Position numbers and translations under genes: made by a program. DNA of 64,000 nt from Solen grandis (Eukaryota > Mollusca > Bivalvia > Adapedonta > Solenidae). Below the pieces are notes generated by a model. That model was not told where the DNA came from. It saw only the letters and a program-made list of their open reading frames with translations, and did not search any database. Shown here piece by piece: positions 56,341-64,000 of the stretch. The stretch's first letter is position 1; every line of letters begins with the position of its first letter. Location of the stretch: contig CM037781.1 in the NCBI GenBank assembly GCA_021229015.1, positions 38,671,897 to 38,735,896 of the forward strand. The letters run 5' to 3'.

Positions 56341-57034
56341 TCGCTTATATCCCCCTTTTTTCGGCGTAGCTGTATAATTTCGATTTCAACTCGCATCTTA
56401 AACCAATCAAATGTACGCTAACAGCGGTAAATAATTCTAAGCTGAATAAAAGGACTCCTATTATTGGTTAACGCATCGTTATGGACTATGAAATTACTGT
56501 AAATAAGGGGTGCAGCTTGTATATATCATTCAGCTTGGTGTTATTACTTTTCCTTTTGATGTAAACATGAAAGTGATTTCAGTAAGTAAAATACAATCCT
56601 TTTCCATCAATTGAGGAATGCTACTTTGTGAAAATGATTTAAAACAACAAAAAAGAATCCACCGTGTTATGACATGAAACCCCTTAATTACTATGTATAT
56701 TGAATTCTTCCAGCCTGCCGAGATGCTCTCATTGAAAATTAATTCGCCAAAACCAAAACAACTAATAACGCTTTTATATCATAATTGTCATATGCAATAA
56801 TGATATGAACAAATATCAAACAAGCCTATTTACAGATATAATTTTTTTGAATTACCGTCTATAAATAAGTATATTTCATAGAAAAAATACTGAACTATTT
56901 CTAGAGCGTACTAAATTTATTGTGCGTCGGTCTTTCGCGCGCTTTCCTCGGAATGTTCTAGAAGACCGGAAATCTCGTTCTTCTTTCATCCTACGCCGAA
57001 TATCTTTTTTCAAGATATTTCTTGTTTCTTTTTA
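56341..57034. other. AT-rich intergenic stretch
   Basis: No gene was recognised; 56930-57000 is somewhat GC-richer ('gcgcgctttcctcgg'). Confidence 0.45.
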
Positions 57035-57940
57035 ACTCACCTGAGCACAACGTGCTCATTGTGAGCTATTGTGTTCGCCTTTTGAACGTGCGTGTTTGCG
57101 TCAACAATTTCCTTTAAACAACATCTCATATTAAATCGCTGAATGGATTTCACCGAATTCCACATTTCCTTATGATGCCCTCTATCAGAATTGTCAAATT
57201 GTTTTGATTGGTTAAAAAGTAGGCCACATGAGCTAAAAGTAGATTTTTAAAAATGCAATTTTAAAAAATCTTCTGTAAAACTGAAGGGCCTAAATCTTAG
57301 ATATTTGGTGTGTAGCATTGTCTACGAGTAGTGGATATCTACCAAATTTGTTCAAATCATGACCCCGGCTCAAAATTGGCCCCGCCCCAGGGGTCACTTT
57401 ATTTTAATAGGCTTATAAAGGAAAATCTAGAAAATTCTTCTTGTCAAAAACCACAAGTCCTTGAATTTAGATATTTAATGTGTAACATGGCCTTATAGAC
57501 ATGTGCCAAGTTTGTTCAAATCATTGCCCTGGGGTCAAAATTGGCCCTGCCACAGGGATCACTTGATTTAACATAGGTTTATATAGAACAATCTCCTGTC
57601 AGAAACCACAATGCCTGGAGTTTAGATATTTGGTGTGCAGCGTATGCAGCAATCTAGATCACTACCAATTAAGGAAAAATTAAAAATATTTTCTCAGAAA
57701 CCACAAGCCTGGAGTTTAGATTTTGGTGTGTAGCTTTATGGATCTCTACCCAGTTTGTTCAAATCATGGTCCATGGGTAAAATTTGGCCCCGCCCCAGGG
57801 GTAAGTTTATATTTAACATAGGCTAGTATAAATACCAAGTTTGTCCCGGGTTAAAATTGGCCCTGTCGCAGGGGTCACTTAATTTGCATAGCCTAATGAT
57901 ACCAGGTGAGCGATTTAGGGCCATTTTGGCCCTCTTGTTT
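57035..57940 (-). repeat. Hairpin-ended repeat family H, full copy
   Basis: Starts with the hairpin (ctcacctgagcac-aac-gtgctcattgtgag, 57035-57065) and ends 'gggccattttggccctcttg' at 57940. In between are three or four diverged internal units with 'ccccgccccaggggtcac', 'gttcaaatcatg' and 'agaaaccacaag', the complement of those in the 58.7-60.8-kb copy. No protein is encoded. Confidence 0.8.
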
Positions 57941-58138
57941 TGCGTAACATAGTTATATAGGAGTTCGAAATATTTAATTTTAATTAAATTAAATTTGCCC
58001 ACTTAAATATCCTCTTAGTATGAAATGACGTCTATTTTATTACATTGATGTACTATAAAGCGCTTTTATTTCTTAATGTGATTAACTAATAATTTAGGGA
58101 TTAAAACGGAGATTAGAGATTATAATATTTTTTTAAAG

Positions 58139-58735
58139 CTAACCTGGGCACGAATTGCTCAATGTGAGCTATGGTAATCACCCCCCGTCCGTCGGCCATC
58201 GTCAACAAATTGTTTAAACGACGGCGCTGGAAAGAATTTGATTTAACTTGACAGGGATGATCCTTGGGTGAACCTTCACAAAATTTGATCCATGCAGAAC
58301 TCTGGTTGCTCTGGCAACGGAAAAAGAATATGAAAACATTAATAACAACTGGCCAGATTTTAAAATGTTTTTATAACAGATATTCCTTGGGTAACTTCCT
58401 ACCAAGATTGCTAAAATTATTCCGATACATTAAAAAAACGTGGCCGCCAAGGACGGGGCTTATTTGCCTAATATAGCGAAAATTTTAAACGACATCTCTC
58501 AAACCGCTTGACAGAATTTGATTAAACTTGGCAGGGAGGATCGATTAGAGGTTATTCTTTGGTACCTCTCTACAAATGTTGCTAAAAATAATCTTAATCC
58601 ATGTAGAACTTTGGTTGACATGGCAATCAAATGAATATTACTGTAAACCAGATGGTAATATTAATGACTATTATCTTGCGATCAAGGCTGACTTGGTATT
58701 GTACCTCTATCTCCGATTATGGCACTTAAAGTATA
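58139..58735 (-). repeat. Hairpin-ended repeat family H, hairpin side, no internal array
   Basis: A decayed hairpin (cctgggcacgaattgctcaatg) is followed by 'cgtccgtcggccatcgtcaac' and family blocks 'gtgaaccttcacaaaatttg' and 'ctctggttgct'. The body block (cgctt gacagaatttgatt) occurs twice, at about 58240 and 58508. Confidence 0.65.
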
Positions 58736-58736
58736 A

Positions 58737-60777
58737 AACAAGAGGGCCATGATGGCCCTGGTTCGCTCACCTGGTATCATTAGGCTATGTAAAATGAAGT
58801 GACCCCTGGTGTAGAGCCAATTTTAACCCGAGGGTGATGATTTGAACAAACTTGGTAAAGGGTCTATTAGCCCATGTTACATACCAAATATATAAACCCC
58901 AGACCTTGTGGTTTTTGAGAAGAAGATTTTTCTAGTTTTTTTTTCCAATATAAGTCTATGTAAAATCAAGTGATCCCTGGAGCGGGGCCAATTTTGACCC
59001 CATCTTCATGATTTGAACAAACTTGGTAAGAATCGACTAGGCAATGCTACACACCAAATATCTAAACTCTATGCTTTGTGGTGTCTGAGAAGAAGATTTT
59101 TCAAGTTTTTTTCTTATTAGCCTGTTAAATCAAGTGACCCACCCCAGGGTCATAATTTGAACAATCTTGGTAGAGAGTCATAAGATCATGCTACATATTA
59201 AAAATCAAAAGGGTAGGCCTTGTGGATTCTGAAAAGAAGATTTTTCAAGTTTTTTCTATATTAGCCTATGTAAAATCAGGTGACCCCTTGGTTGGGCCAA
59301 ATTTGATCCCAGGGCCATGATTTGAACAAACTTGGTTGTGATCTACTAGACAATGCTGCACACCAAATATCTAAACCCCAGGCCTTGTGGTTTCTGAGAA
59401 GAAGGTTTTTCAATTTTTTTTCTATATTAGCCTATGTAAAATCAAGTGACCCCTGGGGCGGGGCCAATTTTGACCCCAGGGTCATGATTTGAACAAACTT
59501 GGTAGAGATCCACTAGACAATGCTACACACCAAATATCTTAACTCTATGCCTTGTGGTGTCTGAGAAGAAGATTTTTCAAGTTTTTTTCCTATATCAGCC
59601 TATAATGTTAAATCAAGTGACCTCTGGAAATGGGCCAATTTTGACCCCAGGGTCATGATTTGAACAAACTTGGTAGAGATCAACTAGACAATGCTACACA
59701 CTAAATATCTTAACTCTATGCCTTATGGTTTCTGAGAAGAAGATTTTTCAAGTTTTTTTCCTATATCAGCCTATAATGTTAAATCAAGTGACCCCTGGGG
59801 CGGGGCCAATTTTGACCCCAGGGTCATAATTTTAACAATCTTGGTAGAGAGTCATAAGACCATGCTACATACCAAATATCTAAACTCCAGGCCTTGTGAT
59901 TTTTGAGAAGAAGATTTTTCAAGTTTTTTCTTTATTGGCCTATGATAATCAAGTGACCCCTGGGGTCGGGCCAATCTTGACCCCAGGGTCATGATTTGAA
60001 CAAACTTGGTAGAGATCCACTAGACAATGCTACACACCAAATATCTTAACTCCATGCCTTGTGGTTTCTGAGAAGAAGATTTTTCAAGTTTTTTTCCTAT
60101 ATTAGCCTATGTTAAATCAAGTGACACCTGGAGCGGGGCCAATTTTAACCCCAGGGTCATAATTTGAACAATCTTGGTAGAGAGTCATAAGATCATGCTA
60201 CATACCAAATATTAACTCCATGCCTTGTGTTTCTGAGAAGAAGATTTTTCAGTTTTTTCCTATATTAGCCTATGTTAAATCAGTGACCCTGGGCGGGGCC
60301 AATTTTGACCCCAGGGTCATAATTTGAACAATCTTGTTAGAGAGTCATAAGATCTTGCTACATACCAAAAATCAAAAGGCTAGGCCTTTTGGTTTCGGAG
60401 AAGAAGATGTTTTCAAGTTTTTCCTATATTAGCCTATGTTAAATCAAGTGACCCCTTGGGCGGGGCCAATTTTGACCCCACGGTCATAATTTGTACAATC
60501 TTGGTAGAGAGTCAAAAGATCATGCTACATTTAAAATCTATTTTTAGCGCCTGTGACCTAGATTTTTGACCAATCAAAATAATTTTAAACAATTTTGGTA
60601 AAGGGTCCCATAATAAACATTCCTGTGAAGTTTTATCAAAATCCATCCAGTGGTTTAGGAGGAGAAGTTGTTTAAAGGAAAAGTTGACGCAAGACGCACG
60701 CACGGACGGACTGACGGACGCCGGACAAAAGGCGATCACAAAAGCTCACCATGAGCACGTTGTGCTCAGGTGAGCTA
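58737..60777 (+). repeat. Hairpin-ended repeat family H, long copy with internal array of about 11 units
   Basis: Begins 'acaagagggccatgatggcc' and ends with the hairpin at 60743-60776 (agctcaccatgagcac / tgtgctcaggtgagct). The interior is a tandem array: the block 'caagtgacccctgg' recurs at 58799, 58970, 59134, 59280, 59447, 59618, 59789, 59953, 60121, 60283 and 60449, steps of 146-171 bp. Each unit also has 'tgatttgaacaaacttggta', 'ctacacaccaaatatct' and 'gagaagaagatttttcaag'. The block before the hairpin is rich in GACGGAC. No protein is encoded. Confidence 0.9.
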
Positions 60778-60924
60778 AAAATATATATTTAACTTTGTCC
60801 ACATTTCACAATTATAAAGCAATCTTGATCATATGTTTACAGTCATAATGCTAATAAACGAAGGATTATTATGCCTTGAATGGAAATTATGGACCATAAT
60901 ACTTAAGGATTCCTTTAGAGCAGT

Positions 60925-60968
60925 GGTACTCAGGTGAGAGAGATAGGGTCATCATGGCCCTCTTGTTT
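60925..60968 (-). repeat. Hairpin-ended repeat family H, gagggccat terminus only
   Basis: 'caggtgagagagatagggtc' followed by 'atcatggccctcttgtt' matches the end of the 57.0-57.9-kb copy. The rest of this copy is short or missing. Confidence 0.7.
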
Positions 60969-60977
60969 TTGTTATTA

Positions 60978-61122
60978 CATGGCCACAAAATGCAGCAGGT
61001 GGATTGTTAAAGAAACAAGCATATCTAGCCGTGTTCAAGGAACATATTTAATTCAGAATGCTCGACATTTATACGACTTCGCCAGTAAACACTTGGACAG
61101 AACGAAAACAGTGAAGAAGTAA
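60978..61122 (+). CDS. Possible exon, 47 codons, function unknown
   Basis: ATG at 60978 gives MATKCSRWIVKETSISSRVQ and later 'YDFASKHLDRTKTVKK' to a stop at 61122. Composition is protein-like and unlike the flanking repeats. A weak donor-like aa|gtaacg overlaps the stop. No domain is recognisable. Confidence 0.3.
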
Positions 61123-61327
61123 CGTGTTATTCGGTAAGTTGAAGAGTTGTGCCATGACAGGCGGATTAGTTTAAAACCTGTTGCAAATATAAAAATGTTC
61201 ACCATGTTCGCGTCCATGCGAATGATCCAGGCAATGTATATCTTACGGAACTGACCTGTTTTACTTGTCAATAGTGTTCACATGGAAATTACAAAGAGTG
61301 TGATCATTTAGCCACAGACAAGAAGAA

Positions 61328-61560
61328 ATGGACAGTGATGAAGTCGACATTACAACATTGGTTTCACCTGGACAGGTTATTGAGTTGTTTACAGACGATC
61401 AAACCCATGAATATAACCTTTTGAAAGTAACTAAATCTTTGAACATATCTACCAAACTCACACGTGATAATTGGGGGACAGTGCTGCCAGGGTTCTACGA
61501 TGCTCTGGAAGGTCCCACATCAAACAAATACAAATTATTACGGAAAGATTGCAATAGTAC
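61328..61560 (+). CDS. Possible exon starting MDSDEVDITTLV, function unknown
   Basis: ATG at 61328 in 'aagaagaaATGGacag' follows an acceptor-like 'gatcatttagccacag' ending at 61316. The frame reads MDSDEVDITTLVSPGQVIEL, then 'TRDNWGTVLPGFYDAL' and 'NKYKLLRKDCNST', all protein-like, to about 61560; beyond that the frame becomes hydrophobic and AT-rich before running into the S2 SINE at 61679. A possible donor is ata|gtacct at 61557. I recognise no family. Confidence 0.35.
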
Positions 61561-61678
61561 CTTCGGCTTTCTAATCTACATATGTTTAGAAATTAAAAGT
61601 GGAAATTACATAATTATACCCCATACATTTCATTTATACATTGCATTTAAACTTGTCATGTGTCAAAGATGTTGTGAC

Positions 61679-61886
61679 AGTCGCTGACTTTAACCGCATG
61701 GGTTCGAATCCCGGCAGGGTCATTCGAATTTTCATGTGAGGAAGCCTTCCAGCTGGCTTGCGGTAGGTCGGTGGTTTTACCCGGATGCCTCCGTGCATTC
61801 GGGGTATTCCACCACCTGTAATTAGCTGGACGTCGCTATATGACTGGAATACTATCGAAGCGACGGTAAATTAGTCAAGTCAAGTT
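61679..61886 (+). repeat. 5'-truncated S2 SINE, agtcaag-tail subfamily
   Basis: Starts inside the tRNA head ('cagtcgctgactttaacc'), keeps the B box 'gggttcgaatcccgg', the full body and the 'agtcaagtcaagtt' end. A 14-bp target duplication with two mismatches lies at 61665-61678 (aaagatgttgtgac) and 61887-61900 (aaagatgtcgcgac). Confidence 0.9.
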
Positions 61887-61900
61887 AAAGATGTCGCGAC

Positions 61901-62239
61901 GATATACAATGTACAATGAATGGGAATTGATTTGATTTGAAATTCATAGTAAAAATAATAAGGATTATAAGATAAGGGTGATAAGCTGTTTTACATTTAC
62001 ATTTTACGTATATCTGTGTGTTCTCCGTTTGATATGGGAATAAAAGTGTAAACAAAGTTCGTGTTTGTAACCTGTCCGAAACGTCGGCGTTACGCGTACG
62101 TCAGTTCATTTATATTTTAATATAACAACAAAGTTAAACAATCTTATGTAGTTATCATATTGTAAAATGGGATGAAACACGACAATGAAATTATTATCAT
62201 TAAAAGTCGATTTACGCAAGGTGAGTGGAAGTAATAGTA
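61901..62239. other. AT-rich intergenic stretch
   Basis: A CG-richer patch, 'cgaaacgtcggcgttacgcg', lies at about 62079-62099. No gene was recognised. Confidence 0.45.
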
Positions 62240-62900
62240 AACAAAAGGGCCATCATGGCTCTGAATCGCTCACCTGATTATAAATGAACAACATGTTGGA
62301 TTTTTCATATTGACCTACTGTTTGACCCCACATGACCCACTTTCGAACTTGTCCAAGAGTTTATGCAAACAGACATTCCGACCAAGTTTCATGAAGATAT
62401 GGCCAAAATTGTGGCTTCTAGAGTGTTTTCAAGGTTTTTCTAAGATTTGACCACATGACTTCTTTTTGACCCCATATGACCCGAATTCGAACCTGTCCCA
62501 ATATTTATGGAAACAAACATTCTGACCAAGTTTCATGAAGATTGGGCCAATATGTGGCCTCTTAGAGTGTTTAACAAGGTTTTTACTAAGATTTGACCTC
62601 GTGACCTACTTTTTTACCCCCATGACCCAATTCGAACTTGTCCAACATTTTATGGAAACAAATCATCTGACCAAGTTTCATGAAGATTGGGCCAAAAATG
62701 TGGCCTCTAGAATATTAACAAGGTTTTTCTAAGATTTGACCTCGTGATTTACTTTTTTACCCTCATGACATGACCCAATTGAACTTGTCCAAATTTTATG
62801 AGAAAACATTCTGACCAAGTTTCATGAATATTGGCCGAAAAATATGGCCTCTAGAAGTGTTAACAAGCCAAATGTTGACGTCGGACATCACAAAAGCTCA
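62240..62900 (+). repeat. Hairpin-ended repeat family H, variant with 136-148-bp internal units
   Basis: Begins 'acaaaagggccatcatggct' and holds four units marked by 'gaacttgtcc', 'ctgaccaagtttcatgaaga' and 'tggcctctagag', with 'tttgacc' recurring at about 62312, 62448, 62596 and 62738. It ends 'gttgacgtcggacatcacaa' and 'aagctca', where the hairpin is lost. Sequence of the internal unit differs from that in 58737-60777, so the family has interchangeable interiors. Confidence 0.8.
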
Positions 62901-63635
62901 ATTTAGGAGTAAAAATCGCAATCAATTGGTTGTAAAAAATATCCACGTTTCCCAATGAACTCCATTTCCAAGTCACTTAAGCAAGCTCATAACCAAAAAG
63001 TTAAAAAAATAATTTAAGTAAAATACACATTCAATTGTGTTTGATTGTTGAAAATTATTTATAAGAAAAGAATTCATGGATATATTGCAGATAAAGCAAA
63101 ATTCATACGAGCATTCACCGATCATATAGAACTAATTACACAAATATAATAAACACACATATTGTAGGAACTGAAATATTACATTTAGTAATTAAATTAG
63201 TATGGCATGAATTGAGCTGTGTAAGTATTTGAGAAATACAAAGTCCATCTTCACTGAAAATAAATATTAAGAAAATTATTAAAAAACATTTATTAAAAAT
63301 GGTTTCGTTATTTTTTTATTACCTTGATAGTTAAAATAACTTGTTGACGTTGTACTATATAGGGACACAAGTTAACGCACCTGAACACATGACAGTCTTG
63401 AGAACTACCTGTTTACTGGTAAAATTTCAAGTATCAAATACAAACTGAAGCTGAATATACAAAAACAGATCTGAATCTATATCTAATGGTTATCACATTA
63501 TATTTTCTTTACATATATTATCCTATCGTCTAAATTATCCTATAGTCTAGAAAAATCTCACAACATTTTACAAAGGTTTGAACTCTCCCCCTATCTTAAA
63601 TATCGTCGGATGTCCTAAATCCGCCACCTTTCTTT
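62901..63635. other. AT-rich intergenic stretch
   Basis: No feature was recognised. Confidence 0.5.
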
Positions 63636-63935
63636 TAGCTCAGGCGAGCACAATGTGTTGAAGGTGAGCTATTAGGATCACCATGTGTGTGTTGTGTCGT
63701 CCGTCGTCAACAATTTTCTTTAAATGACATCTTCTCTTAAACCACTAGACAGAAGTTGATTAAACTTGGCAAGCTGGATCCTGGGGAGAACCTTCACAAA
63801 ATTTGCTAAAATAGACTTGATCAATGTAGTTGATGGTTCTGGTTGCCAGAATAAAAAAAATCTCCTTCAAAACGACAGGCCAGATTTCTTTCTCCTTCAA
63901 AACGACATATGTATTTATGAGCTGAAAATCGTATA
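63636..63935 (-). repeat. Hairpin-ended repeat family H, hairpin side
   Basis: Decayed hairpin (agctcaggcgagcacaatg / gaaggtgagct, 63639-63670), then 'gtccgtcgtcaacaattttc', 'gacagaagttgattaaactt' and 'gaaccttcacaaaatttgc'. A 21-bp segment 'tctccttcaaaacgaca' repeats at about 63862 and 63891. It is truncated before any internal array. Confidence 0.7.
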
Positions 63936-64000
63936 TGCTCTTGCGAATTAATTTTCGATGAAATCATGTAAGAAGCAATAACATATAAAATGTAAGTTAT

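Overview
This window looks like nuclear DNA of a marine or freshwater bivalve mollusc. It is AT-rich, has no prokaryote-style gene packing, and is dominated by repeat types familiar from bivalve genomes: tRNA-headed SINEs with a mollusc-type body, non-LTR retrotransposons with endonuclease and reverse transcriptase, a MITE with CTGTAAAATCATT termini, and repeats that begin with 'gagggccat..ggccct' and end in a GCTCACC..GGTGAGC hairpin. The species cannot be fixed from the sequence. No complete host gene is recognisable. A few short open stretches followed by consensus splice donors could be first exons.

Layout. 1-6 kb: SINEs and an old tandem duplication (1.9-2.8 kb versus 3.7-6.1 kb), whose second copy was split by a LINE and then a SINE. 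7.2-8.9 kb: a LINE 3' end running straight into a 38-bp minisatellite. 9-15 kb: mostly unique AT-rich DNA with a mariner-like remnant and two possible gene starts. 15.2-30.2 kb: a large ancient tandem duplication (about 6.4 and 7.7 kb), with a MITE in the first copy only and a SINE and a LINE in the second only. 30.5-34.3 kb: a fairly complete minus-strand LINE (ORF1 C-terminus, endonuclease, RT, zinc knuckle) with two frameshifts. 34.5-42.4 kb: sparse. 42.4-43.8 kb: a three-level nest, with a SINE inside a TIR transposon that sits inside an older SINE of the same family; the transposon carries 11-bp degenerate repeats and an apparent promoter plus first exon. 43.8-48.8 kb: a second LINE, broken in its RT domain by two tandem copies of an unknown element. 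48.84-48.94 kb: an assembly gap of 100 N.

49.5-52.8 kb: two arrays of a palindrome-rich 43-44-bp satellite built from GACATTC and its complement, in opposite orientation around a 1.45-kb spacer. 53-64 kb: hairpin-ended repeats, one with an internal array of about 11 units of about 165 bp. Between them lie three short possible exons of unknown function.

The elements do not form a pathway. What they share is a record of insertion order: nested insertions with target-site duplications allow relative dating in four places. The best candidates for something undescribed are the inverted palindromic satellite pair, the TIR element with 11-bp repeats and an internal promoter-exon, and the tandem element pair inside the second LINE. 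All identity and family statements come from reading by eye; no alignment or database search was run.
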